From positions 2,430,482-2,494,481 of the forward strand of contig OZ024787.1 in assembly GCA_964017065.1 (NCBI GenBank): 64,000 nt of DNA. Direction: 5' to 3'. Within the stretch, counting starts at the first letter, position 1. Every line of letters starts with the position of its first letter. Made by a program: the position numbers and the translations under genes. Positions 52,621-64,000 of this stretch are shown here, piece by piece. The stretch comes from Haliclona indistincta. Taxonomy: Eukaryota; Porifera; Demospongiae; Haplosclerida; Chalinidae. The notes under the pieces are model-generated. The model was given only the letters and a program-made list of their open reading frames with translations, searched no databases and was not told the origin of the DNA.

Positions 52621-53184
52621 AGCCTCGTACCCAGGCCTATTGAGGAGAAGAGATAAGGCCTGGTATCTACTGTTTGCGCATGCGCGGGTAGCGGTGGAAT
52701 TCCACCGCCGCCGGTTATGATCGTACACGTTTGCAGTACATGATGAATATTCATCGATTTTCTTAGCAGTTCGTGAAGCTCTCCTGTTTGCAATTCACTC
52801 TAATGACTGGTCTTTTCTTGAAGCTCTAGCACAATAGCAGAAGTACAATTTAACAATTGGGTGCTCCTGGTAGCGAAAACGAGCGACATCGATCGACATT
52901 AGCAGCGTGAAATATCACGCGATTAAGCACTATCGCGTATGCAGGCTCATCACAAAGTTATTCGTCGAATCCAGAGCTAGAGCTGACGATCAAGTCGCTT
53001 CTTAGCCAGTTGTTTATAGGCCTAATAACTTAGGTGTGGCCAAGGTGTGGCCTGAATAACTGCTACCATGTTTCACGACGCAATCGGAATATTTTACAGT
53101 ATAATAAACGGATACTTAGCGCATGCGCAAGCAGTAGATACCAGGCGCTTATTTCTTGTCCCCTAGCGCCTGGGTACGAGGCTA
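52621..53184. mobile_element. TIR element with 10-bp target duplication (Mutator-like MITE)
   Basis: The left end agcctcgtacccaggc and the right end gcctgggtacgaggct are inverted; the arms extend with ggtatctactg and gcgcatgcgc for about 60 bp. TGACATTGTT occurs at 52611-52620 and 53185-53194. At 564 bp with no transposase ORF and long arms, a 10-bp duplication points to the Mutator-like group (inference). Confidence 0.7.
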
Positions 53185-53345
53185 TGACATTGTTAGTTTA
53201 CATAACAAGGCGGCGCCACTACACATTATGACACATGAGCTGGTGGTCTAAAACTTCATTTCTACATTGTACTCACACATGCTTATTTGCCTCTCTCTCC
53301 TTTTCACCCTTCCTCCTCTTCCCTCTCTTTCTTCCTCTCTCTTAC

Positions 53346-54835
53346 CACATTAGATAGTTCCACACTGTTCGGATTATTGTGATTGAAGAAGTCACCAGCT
53401 ACTTTGAGTCGATCCAGTAGCTTCAGATAGCTCTCAACATTGTTACCATCAGGACTGCAGCAAAGAGAACAGAACATGAGGACACCCTCTGTAATGTGGA
53501 AACTGCATGCGATCCCAAATAGATTTTTTGTATTATACAACAACTCTTAAAATCAGGACACTACATGTATTTTGTGGGTCTCATGGATTAGAGGGTTTCA
53601 CTGTATGCCATACCGTACAGCGGGAAATTTTCGCAGGAGAAAATTTTCGCGAATGCATGAGATAGAGCATTTCGCGAATAATATTTTCGCGGATTTAGTG
53701 TTAATTCCCTATCTTTGTCAACAAAAACAAGACATTCGCGGATAATATTTTCGCGAATAGCCTGTAATTTGCAAAATTTTCTCCCGGTAAAAATTAATTT
53801 CCTGCTATACAGTATCATCAGTATGCACATCAACTATCTTATGTACTGATATCTTAAAAACTAATCTTGTTGTAACACATACCCATCCTTGATCTTGGCA
53901 TCCACTTCATCGACCACGTGATGATAGCCCAACACACGCTCCAACACATTCAGCGTCTTATCGACATCTGATAACAAGAAAGAGATTGGAGGTCAAGTAG
54001 AGGAACAAGCAAAGGTCAGAAAGCTAACAATGTTGTAATGATCGAAAGAAAACAGATATGTGACAGGATCTGGGAAAATGAACCTTAAGGGGATCTGTCG
54101 TAAATGGAAATAACGCAAAATATTCAGCACTTTGAATTTCGTTAGCATCAATGTTGATGCAGAAATGATACGTACTATCCTTGTTCTTTTGAATACAAAA
54201 GTGGTTTTTGACCCAAAAAGTCAAATTACTTAAATATCATCTACTAGAGGTAGATGATAATACTATTACTTTCATCTACTAGAGGTCCCTATAATGTTCA
54301 TTTTCCCAGATCCGGTCACATATTGGATGAACAAAATAGGTTAAAATCAATAGAAGATTAAACAAAAGGTCAGAAGTGACAACGGCTTGAAATGTGTTTG
54401 GAGAGAAGGACAATGAACGAAAAATGCAGTGTATGAAAGAAAAGTGAACTTTTGAGGGAAAAAGTGATGGAGGGGGCATGCATACTTTCTTGTAGGGTGG
54501 TGAGACGTTTGGTCTGTCTGTAAACAGGCATTATGGTGTTGTCCAGTTGGTTCAGTCGACCTTGGAAGGACTCCAGAATACCAACCTTGATAAAGAAAGA
54601 AGTTAACAATGCTGACCAGTTCTAGCCAGAGGTGGAAAGCTCACCATTTCAAAAGAAAGCTGTTCACTTCTCTCCAAGTGATCCCTCAATTGTTCTAGTT
54701 TCGAGTCATCCTGTGACAGACACGCAGACACAAGTAAATCTCCACCTCTCAAAGTTCACCACACATTCGTTTTGTTGGACGTACCTTAGCCAACTTGTAT
54801 TCTATCTGCTTCTTGCGTTGTGATATGTCGCCCAT
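53346..54835 (-). CDS. EXOC7: EXOC7 (exocyst complex subunit Exo70), first five coding exons only
   Basis: Five exons with clean GT-AG borders: 54785-54835, 54645-54710, 54486-54585, 53883-53967, 53346-53454. The joined frame is uninterrupted and resembles the N-terminal coiled-coil region of Exo70: RKKQIEYKLAK, LRDHLERSEQLS, SFQGRLNQLDNTIMPVY, QENVDKTL, VLGYHHVVDEV and NPNSVELSNV. Exo70 tethers secretory vesicles at the plasma membrane as part of the exocyst. About 136 residues are covered, of a usual 650-700. The donor at 53345 is normal, but no following exon was found toward 50951 or inside the array. The rest is either beyond a very large intron that contains the array or missing. Confidence 0.88.
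53611..53814. mobile_element. MITE copy B in EXOC7 intron 4
   Basis: taccgtacagcgggaaatttt at the left and its inverse ending cctgctatacagta at the right. The interior (gagatagagcatttcgcgaa, attttcgcgaatagcctgta) matches the element at 43709-43896. TA borders. No ORF. Confidence 0.75.
54056..54323. mobile_element. MITE-like foldback in EXOC7 intron 3
   Basis: atatgtgacaggatctggga at the left pairs with the arm tcccagatccggtcacatat at the right. The interior also has a catctactagaggtagatg hairpin and a direct repeat of catctactagagg. Confidence 0.65.
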
Positions 54836-55097
54836 GATGGCTACAATACAACAGACACGAGGAAAGGCGATGGAGAGCTCTCAGAGAAGAGGATCAGAGC
54901 GATATCGTAAGAGTCTAGAACGCAGCAGCTGCGGAGGAGGCGGAGACATTAATTTAACCCTTTGCGACAACATTTTAAATCTTAACCCTTTGATTTCTTT
55001 ATTTTGGCTCCCGCCTCGCTTTCTCGTGTCGTGTGTCATAAAAATAGTGTGTTCTATATTCTCCGAGCAACTAGCTGCCACGCACTAACAAGACGAG
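54836..55097. promoter_or_regulatory. Divergent promoter of EXOC7 and WBP11
   Basis: Only 262 bp separate the two start codons, which point in opposite directions. No TATA box is obvious; gcagcagctgcggaggaggc is GC-rich. A shared promoter is inferred from geometry alone. Confidence 0.55.
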
Positions 55098-55654
55098 ATG
55101 GGGAAGCGTTCCACGAAAACCACAAAGACTGGAAAGTTTATGAACCCAACGGATCAATGGAGTAAGTGACAAATGCTCCACCACATGTAGCTCAAATATA
55201 AATTTTAAATTTTTCTTCAGGAAAACAGTGCAGAAGAAAAGAACTGAGAAAGGTGTGTCTAAATCCAAATACTGATTTTTATCTTTCTGCTATCTATACA
55301 GAACAAGCAACAGCGTCAAACAGTGAGGGATGCTGTCCTTAGGAGCAAGAACCCATATGAGCTCCTTGAAGAAATCGAAGAAATTGAAAAGATGGGTATG
55401 TAAGAACTCCCTCTCGTACATACACTGTGATGCTCTTTGCTCATGTCAGAGATTGAAAGCGGAGTAGTAGATGACGAGGGACAGGAGACTCCCAATGAGA
55501 AAGGACTAAAGGAGAAGAAAAGAAAATTACACGACACACTGTCACGACTTATCAAGTACTACGTAAGGAGAGAGAGAGAGGAAGGGAGAAAGAGTGGAGG
55601 GAGGGGGAGAGAGAGAGGGAGGGAGAGATAGAGGGAGGGAAAGATAGAGAGAGG

Positions 55655-55711
<57 letters not shown>

Positions 55712-58063
55712 GATGAGAGGAAAAGTTTGTGGAGGATGAGTGAGCTAGAAAATAAAATGAGCTTCTCTTTGGCAGGAATGTTGAGTTGTATTATTCTTAT
55801 CACAGGATAAAGAAAATCCCAAGAAAGCTGCAGATATCAAAAAGTTTGTCAATTCAAAATTTTTTTCATTTTTGGTGCTTCTTACTTATACAGAATGGTG
55901 GTTCAGAGCGAAGGGCGACGAAGAGACATGAGCAAAGTTTACAGTGAGTTACTAAACACACGCACAGCTACGAGTGGGAATACTTAGTTACAAAGTTTCT
56001 CTTCATTGATTTACTACTGAGATATTCTTTTCTGTCCACAGGCTCATATCGTGCGGCAAGGGTAAGCTTTATAATAATCTACATTACATTTTACTATTGA
56101 GCTTACTGACAAGATCGTCTAATCGTAAGCCAAGCTTTGCACATGTAGAGAAATACTATGCAGAGTGTCTTCGATGAGTTATTTGAGTCTGGTGATTGTT
56201 TTCTTTCCTAGTCTGAGATTGATGTTTCGGATATTCCTCTGCCTGACTCAGCGGCTGATTCTGGCGTCGTTGCTACCAGTGACATACCTATGCCTACTGA
56301 CATGGAGTAAGTGCTGTTTCCATGGCAACTCAACTAGCTACAATGCATCATGTGATAGCAATACTTTTATGTATCACAAATATTACACTGTGTACATGAT
56401 CTTGGCGTAGGGCTGAAATTTTGCAGTACAAAAAATTAATTTGTGATTTTAATGAGCGTAATACAATACTAATTTTTTTTCAAATTGAACTGCTTACTAC
56501 AGCTCTTTGCTGTCTATGTGTTACCTAATAGCTAAATTACCAGTTGTGTGGTGAGCCTACCAGTGTTGTTTTTCAGATGTTGGACCTGACTATTGGTTAC
56601 TATAGAGAGAAGGGCGGGCTCATCAAGGGTGTATAGAGAGAAGGGCTATTGTTACTGTCGCCAAGGGCGTCTCTCTCTCATCCATGACAAAGCCTTCCTT
56701 TACTGTAACTGTAATCGTGGTATCCTTTGATCTGGGTCAAACACCATTGTTTACTTGTTAAGAGCATGTTGCTAAGCTGATAGCTTATTGTATAGGGGAT
56801 TGCAGGTTGCTTGACCAAACAATTTCCTGTAAGCGCATGCCCATAGTGTGTTTCTGTATACTAATTGAACAGATAACATATAGTGCGCATGTGCTAGCAT
56901 TAAATTTTTGGTCAAGCAACTTGCAATCCTCTGTAAGCTTGTTGTCTCATTGTATCTAGTTCTGAAGATGAAGAGGATCTAGTACCTCCTGGTCCTCCTC
57001 CTGGACCACCTCCGGAATTTCTAGACGGACTGATTCCTCCTGGTGAGTAGTAGATACAGTATAGAAGGCACTGGGCTCTAAAATTAATGTGCAAAATCAC
57101 GATTTTAGATCATCAGTATAATTTTGACCTTCCAAATAATTTCTCGATGTTCACACAGCACTCTTTTGCTATCGCTATTAAATGTTCACGTCAAAACCAA
57201 AGTCTGTTTGACTGTTTCAATATCTTGTACAGAATGATGCGGTGCTTTGAAATGGATGACACCGAGAGAAGGCCATAGAACAATACTATTTTGCTGTATT
57301 TTTGTATAGTTATTTATCTGTTCTCTCTCTGCTATTTTCCCTAGGTCCTCCTCCTGGTCCGCCTCCCTCTGCCATGTTACCTTCATCTTCCTCGCGTAGT
57401 TCTAGAGCTGTCCGGTTCTCTGAAAAAGACAGCGATGACGAGAGAGACAGCAGCGATAGTGATGATGATGATGACGATGATGACGATGACGATGATAGTG
57501 ACAAAGAAGACTCTAGCAGGCCGTCTAGGGACGAGGAACAAATCTCGATGCCCCCTCCTCCCGGCCCCCCGCCAGGCATGCCTCCTCCTCCTGCCTTGTT
57601 CTCTCAGCACACTCCTACTCCTCTCTTTGCTCAAATGCCTCCCCCACCCGGGCTCCCTCCTGGTGTACCACCGATGCCTCGTCAGTCCAAGTTCTCTCTC
57701 CATCCACCCTCTATGCCTCCTCCTCGTCTCCTTATTCCTCCGTCTCAGCCGCCTACGCGAGGCAGTCCACACATCCAGTCCTCTCCTATCATCAGTAAGG
57801 GGTCTACAAAGGACCAGGCATCTACCATTTCAGCTCAACCTCAGCTACGTAACATGCAAGCTGAGGTTACGAAATTTCTGCCCACTACACTGCGTGTTCG
57901 CAGAGAACAGCCCAAGATTGTGAAGAGCCAGCCCAGGCCTGCTACAAGCACAGTTGCTGGTAGTAGTAAGGGAGAACAGAAACACTCAGTATCTAGTGGA
58001 GCGTCTTTAGTTAAGGAGGACGAGTATCAAATCTTTATGAAACAAATGCAAGGACTGTTTTAG
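55098..58063 (+). CDS. WBP11: WBP11 (WW domain-binding protein 11, splicing factor)
   Basis: Ten exons: 55098-55161, 55221-55252, 55302-55395, 55450-55562, 55806-55843, 55894-55943, 56042-56061, 56212-56306, 56960-57042, 57345-58063. All introns are GT-AG and phases agree, giving 435 codons (human is about 641). The N-terminal Wbp11 domain is clear: MGKRSTKTTKTGKFMNPTDQ, then RKELRKNKQQR. SDIPLPD-like motifs follow, then proline-rich PPGPPPGPPP tracts (WW/SH3 ligands), an Asp/Ser-rich acidic run and the conserved C-terminal block with ISAQPQLRNMQAEVTKFLPT and LRVRRE, ending FMKQMQGLF. It is a nuclear pre-mRNA splicing factor that binds WW domains and PP1 in other animals. An (AG)n microsatellite lies in intron 4 and a MITE in intron 8. 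Confidence 0.93.
55565..55712. repeat. (AG)n microsatellite in WBP11 intron 4
   Basis: Purine run of gagagagg and gggagaga variants resolving to a pure (ga)n tract at about 55658-55710. Confidence 0.9.
56795..56931. mobile_element. MITE-like foldback in WBP11 intron 8
   Basis: ggattgcaggttgcttgacc at the left pairs with ggtcaagcaacttgcaatcc at the right (one mismatch). About 137 bp; the interior has gcgcatgc strings. No ORF. Confidence 0.7.
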
Positions 58064-58142
58064 GCTTGTGTATCATTTGTGTACGTTTTAATTGGATTTA
58101 CGGTATGTAAAATAGGTGTGTAAAACTTCCGTTCGCGCTTTC

Positions 58143-58156
58143 GCTGCCAAGGAAAC
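58143..58156 (+). promoter_or_regulatory. Candidate RFX X-box upstream of FOXJ1
   Basis: GCTGCCAAGGAAAC matches the vertebrate-style X-box GTTGCCATGGAAAC at 12 of 14 positions. It is 274 bp before the FOXJ1 start codon. A reverse CCAAT box (attgg) sits near 58312. RFX factors control FOXJ1 and ciliary genes in other animals; use here is inferred. Confidence 0.45.
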
Positions 58157-58429
58157 AAAGCAGAATAAACATGTCCTTGCTGAAGTAGCAGTTCCCACCA
58201 GTAATTTAAAAACCAGCGCATTTGTGCACAACTGAACACTGATTTGCTAAGCTGCCTCGGTGCGTAGCTGAAATTTCCAATAACCGCGGTCGGTTGCCTG
58301 CTGCGGGTTTCATTGGTCTACGAGCTCCACCCATAAGGCGCGTGCAGAGCTGCTTCAAACAGGTCGACGGCTGCAAGTAGTGCTGGTGCTGTCTTCGTCA
58401 CTGTTGCAGAGCCCGCACAAGTCACCAAC

Positions 58430-60004
<1,575 letters not shown>

Positions 60005-61336
60005 TACCTGATCCACACGGCTAGCTACCACACACAACCTGTATAAAATAATATCGAACTCTAAGAATATTTATTTACACATACAAACACAATAATATTT
60101 ATTGCACCAATGAAAATCTTATTTTATTTAAAAAGAGCAAAATTTCTTTCTCGAAGCATTGGAGCTGATTAATAAAAAATAGGTTTTAGAAAGTACAAAT
60201 ACAGTGGGTACATACACCTGCAAAGTTCATGTTTACAACTCTTTGAAAGCTTGCAAGGTTGTAGTGCAGTAAATTAATAGTTGTACATGAATTACAACAG
60301 ATGATGATGATCTTTATTTTTCGAACTTCTTTCTGCATCACGTGCACATTGACATGATGATGGGTAGATCATGCTGCTATGTCATCATTGCATGGTGAGG
60401 GAGCTAGATACGTACACATGCGTCTCTATAACGGACAGATTGGTTTAAGCGGTGTCCTTTATTGTTTTGTATTGTTGCACACTGGTCCACTGTTTTCTGC
60501 TATATTCAATTGAGAGTGTCATTAAGAGAGGTTCCAATGTACTACAGCACCAGCAGCATTTACCCCCAAAGAACCCCAGTTCTTAGTAATCACTTATATG
60601 ACAATGATGTCCACTTTGTCATACAAGGCCTAGTACAATGAAAGGCTTCATGCATCGCACTGTACACAAAAGCGAAATTAGGTCCAGAGACAAACACATT
60701 TTGTTACCATGGTTCAAGTTGTTTCAGCACTAAAATTATAAATAAAAAATAGTTTTTATTCCCCAGTTGGATCATTCCACAACTCGTGGGCATGAACTAC
60801 TGTGTACTCAGATTTCTTAGAGTGAGTGCATTAACAATGCATGCCTGCCTAAAACAACAGCTTGGTCACGCCCAGTGACCAGAGGCGCAGCCATAACTTT
60901 AATTACAGATTATGGCACAGCTATGTTTACTATCAGAGTTGCTTTTCAAAACAGACTTATTGTGTTCACATGACAACAAGAAGATGACATGATAAGAATA
61001 AACAGAGAGAGAGAGATAGAGAGAGTAAACACAGCATAACATTTATGAAACAGACAAAATAACAAACACCAAATAAATCAACAAAAATGAAAAATTAATA
61101 ACACAAAGTTTGACAGATTCACTTCAAAATGTGGTCATGTCTCCAGTCAAATATACTCCTAGTAAAGTGTTGCCTGAAGAGCCCTTTCATCAAGATACGA
61201 AGGTAGGTAGAGCTCATTAAGACAATATACTCCTAAAATACCAAAACGATGTATAACATCAATTGGTGGAAAGAATTACACAAAAACATGAACAACGGCG
61301 ACGAAAGAAAAAGGATGACAGTGATGAATTGCTGCG
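60005..61336. other. Intergenic between FOXJ1 and UBALD (convergent 3' ends)
   Basis: No gene is seen. An aataaa-rich segment at 60045-60180 could hold the FOXJ1 poly(A) site. A gagagagagatagagag run is at 61009-61025. The minus-strand UBALD 3' UTR likely extends into 61000-61336. Confidence 0.5.
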
Positions 61337-62089
61337 CTATTTAGAAGATGTTCCTTGGACTTGTAATACTCTTTGTTGATCGGAAACGGTGAACCCAGAC
61401 ACAACATGGTGGTGCTGTTGGTCCGGACTCGATGAAGTCTTCATTTGTGCGAATGCAGCGAGTGTGTCCGGAAGCATCGGTGGTGTGGCTGGAGTGTTCG
61501 TGGGTACCATAGTCTGTAGGGAGAGAGGGAGGGAAGCAAGTGAATACTGGAACCAGTACTATAGACTGTTAGCAGGTTTCTGCAAGCCACAGTTTGGTAT
61601 ACACAATTGAATTATCAATACAGACCATTGGGTTTACACCCCCACTGAAACACAACAGTGTGTGATGTGTGTGTGTGACTACTACTCACATAAGACATTC
61701 TTGAACCGTACGAATTGCCACCAGAACTGGCGTTGCTTGCGCTCAGATGAGTCTGCGTGCCTCCGGTATAAGCCGCCTGGGCATGCAGCGAGTGATCCTG
61801 AAAGAATAAACTATAAGCGACCTGGGAAAGGAAGAAAAAACACATTAGCGCCAAGTCAAAGAATGGCGACACAGTACATGATGGCGCGCTATTTTCGAGC
61901 GCACACTCTGATCCGTCGCGCGATTGACACTACTGTCAGAACGAGAAAGCTTACCTCAAGTTGCCATCTTGCCGCTTGAAGAATCTGTGTGGCTTGATCA
62001 GGCGAGCAACCAACTTGATTGCAAAATTGGTTCACCATCAACTGTTTCCGTAGCATGTCTTGGTTTATCTCTAGATCTACCTCCGCCAT
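61337..62089 (-). CDS. UBALD: UBALD (UBA-like domain-containing protein, FAM100 family)
   Basis: Three exons, 61955-62089, 61821? to 61690 (that is 61690-61821) and 61337-61513, all in phase 0 with GT-AG borders, giving 147 codons; human UBALD1 and UBALD2 have about 160-180. The N-terminal UBA-like domain is well conserved: LRKQLMVNQFCNQVGC, DQATQILQAARWQLE and YSLFFQD. The family motif NTPATPPMLPDTLAAFAQMK opens the third exon, matching NTPATPPNFPDALAMF in vertebrates. Human WD/Pro-rich C-terminus is shortened. Molecular role in other animals is poorly known; the UBA-like fold suggests ubiquitin-related binding. Confidence 0.9.
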
Positions 62090-62340
62090 GACTTTGATCC
62101 GCTTCTTCTAGATAGAGAAGGCTAACCCAACTGGCGATAATGCTGATCGAGCGCACACGATCTTTCGGCTGAGCTTGTAAACAAAGCGTGCTGTGCACGT
62201 GATCCCTTGATTGCATAACAATGTTGCCGATGTCAGCAATGTTCCTCATAATTAGAATAATTTCGGTTTGGTTCAAATACACTCATGAAGTAAGTCAAAA
62301 TAAAACAAGAGTCACAATACATTCACATGGTCTGTTTTGA
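62090..62340. other. UBALD promoter / ABAT 3' flank
   Basis: About 250 bp between the UBALD start and the ABAT stop, both genes on the minus strand. It includes ABAT 3' UTR and UBALD promoter. No further gene is seen. Confidence 0.5.
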
Positions 62341-62887
62341 CTATGCAAATCTTTTCAAGGTATCTTCCAATTCACTCAAACACAGAACAGCATGCTTTGG
62401 CTGAAAAATGAGTGCAGGACGGAAACGAATTGAGTTATGACCACACGGCTGAATAACAAACCCTGCACAGTGAGAGAAAAGACATTGTCATGAAGCACAG
62501 TCTGTGGACAAACCTTTGTTCATCATGGAATTTATGATTTTGCTTCGGAGATCAACGGTGTGACAGTCTACAGCCAGCATAGTGCCACGCCCTCTTGCAC
62601 TGTTAATCACTCCGGGATACCTCATCTGCAAGAAAAAGGAAAGTCACACCTGCAGAATTCTCTAAAATCACAGCCACACGAACAGCAAAAGTTTGCTCTT
62701 GCACTCTCTCCCTTAATTCAATTCTCTCTCATTTTCTTACTTCTAGATCTTTCAATCCATCCAGCAACACGGCTCCCGTGTTCTTCACCAACTCCAACAG
62801 TCTGTGCCTGCGTATTTCATTTAATACACATTCCAGCACGATTAGTCTGGCAGGGTCACCCAGCCATGTGTTGAAGATACGAAGAGG
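62341..62887 (-). CDS. ABAT: ABAT (4-aminobutyrate aminotransferase), last three exons
   Basis: Exons 62741-62887, 62514-62625 and 62341-62462 join in frame through GT-AG introns and encode the C-terminal 125 residues or so. PLRIFNTWLGDPARLIVLE, RYPGVINSARGRGTM, and CGHNSIRFRPALIF followed by a short C-terminal helix match mitochondrial GABA transaminase (YRIFNTWLGDP, RGRGTF and CGDKSIRFRPTLVF). The enzyme is a PLP-dependent class III aminotransferase converting GABA to succinic semialdehyde. The PLP lysine lies in upstream exons not found before the window end, so the gene continues beyond 62887. Confidence 0.9.
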
Positions 62888-64000
62888 CTGCATAGACAAA
62901 CGTAAACAAACAAAACCGTAATTAATTTAACACCACATGGAATGCAAATCAATCTAGCGGAATTCATTAGAGTCAAGCAATCTCATTATGGACAAATGAA
63001 TATTCAATTGAGTATGAGTGATGTGTGTGTTTAAATGAATACACACCCTGATAAGCAAACACAAGGTGGGTGTCCATCAATATGCTTCTGTCAGCATCTG
63101 TCTGCTACAAAACAATGAATTTTCGCAATACTCGTTGGTTTGATGATTTCAGCCTTGAGAGGGCAACCAATGTGTTCTATTTTCAGTAGATGTGCTGTTT
63201 CAGCACAACAACCATAGGCATGACTTTAGGGCATTTAACACCATGCAAAATATGCTGCAAATGTGTCAGTGCAATACAGACAAAAGGCTAGCAGCCTGCA
63301 ACGCTATCTAAAGCATTAGCACGTTCACACATGGTTATGTCGGGTCAAAGGTGCACATTAACATCTTAGTTACACAGAATACTGCTAACATCCTTTTCTT
63401 TGCCGCTACATGTCTACAGAGCTTGTGATTAGTTGCGAGCTAGGGCATGTTAGGCATAGCTAACACCCATGTTCTATAGCTATCTCGATATGTTTGTCTA
63501 ATGTCTAATGCAATTTATTCACTTAATGTTTCTTATCTGTCATTATCATAATAGCAAAACATTTCAATTCCTTGATTTTCCTGAAATTACATTCCTTTTG
63601 CTTTTATCAGTATAAACTTCCAACACTGACAGGATGCATTGTTTTCATGAACAATGTATCCGGCATTCTAGCTAATTCCGCAACACTAGACAGGAGATTT
63701 GTTCACTTTTTGCAATCATAAAAGGAACAATATACCTTATTCTTCCTTAGGCTCACTTGCTAGTTAATGTGTTAATCATAAAATGCAGGATAGTAGCTGA
63801 AATTCCCTGTACTTAGAAATACAGAACAAGTGAATCCGTTCTTCTTCATCACCACCTCAATTTTACTAGCTTCACACCTGTGGCCATGCTATGACACCTC
63901 CCTCACCACCTCCCTTCATTGCCACCTCCATTGTCACCTCACTCCCTAATCATTCACAGACAATTTGACACCTCTTTCTCACACCAACCTCTCTGCATTG
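62888..64000. other. ABAT intron (probable)
   Basis: No exon of ABAT or other gene was recognised on either strand. The window's last 150 bp have cacctccctcaccacctccc-type repeats. Most likely a long ABAT intron, ending outside the window. Confidence 0.45.

Larger units (their letters stand above)
50951..53345. other. Array edge / EXOC7 intron or breakpoint region
   Basis: No gene is recognised on either strand. There is a short hairpin at 51336-51366 (tatgcctcgg...ccacgaggcata) followed by gtctgtctgtatgtctgtcc, an apparent dispersed repeat. A TIR element lies at 52621-53184. The minus strand should contain the sixth and later EXOC7 exons, but none was found. A minus ORF at 52231-52500 does not resemble EXOC7. 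Confidence 0.5.

Noticed and set aside
55552..55803. Minus ORF of Ser-Leu repeats
   Set aside because: Translation of the (AG)n microsatellite in WBP11 intron 4.
57310..57772. Gly/Ser- and Arg-rich minus ORFs opposite WBP11 exon 10
   Set aside because: Shadows of the proline-rich and acidic WBP11 coding sequence.

Overview
The window is animal nuclear DNA. It carries split genes with GT-AG introns, metazoan-specific families (FOXJ1, UBALD, TRAF-like RING/MATH proteins), LTR and TIR transposons, and no bacterial signals. The intron-poor, fibrinogen-like secreted gene family, the TRAF-like expansion, the compact housekeeping genes and the BEL/Pao element suggest an early-branching marine invertebrate, most plausibly a sponge. 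The species cannot be fixed from the sequence alone.

Region 1 (about 0.9-51 kb) is an accessory tandem array. It holds about 21 copies or fragments of one family of intronless secreted proteins of roughly 325 residues: signal peptide, the N-terminal half of a fibrinogen-like domain, then a cysteine-rich C-terminal module ending in an ELFVR-like motif. Two 5' types alternate. Type A has a short signal peptide ending VVSG, then a CGQGNPLQDDQLMEALSK-like stretch and a TATA box about 47 bp upstream of the ATG. Type B has an FYLLLAGGVVSG leader, CGQYDPLQDQHLMETL, and a TATA box 84-86 bp upstream. Six copies are fully open (894-1865, 12334-13320, 14861-15838, 24821-25795, 34165-35142, 45464-46447). 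Three are broken by one nonsense codon each. The rest carry frameshifts, truncations or transposon insertions. All are on the + strand except one divergent inverted copy (36446-37453). Conserved blocks alternate with short variable segments, and some copies combine a type A 5' half with a type B 3' half, so the array looks like a birth-and-death, recombining family. Two intact TRAF-like genes (RING, TRAF zinc fingers, two MATH domains) and a third broken one lie inside the array and duplicated with their flanks.

Inside the array, 16687-23119 is a complete BEL/Pao LTR retrotransposon with identical 130-bp LTRs, a 5-bp target duplication, a tRNA primer site and one open 1843-codon gag-pol frame. 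It split the upstream region of an old pseudogene copy. Many small foldback or TIR elements are scattered through the flanks, and several can be delimited by comparison with empty paralogous sites.

Region 2 (about 53.3-64 kb) is an ordinary, compact block of conserved genes: the 5' exons of EXOC7 (-), then WBP11 (+) sharing a short divergent promoter with it, FOXJ1 (+), UBALD (-), and the last three exons of ABAT (GABA transaminase, -). FOXJ1 has a candidate RFX X-box upstream. The remaining EXOC7 exons were not found on the array side, so the array edge lies inside, or has broken, that gene.
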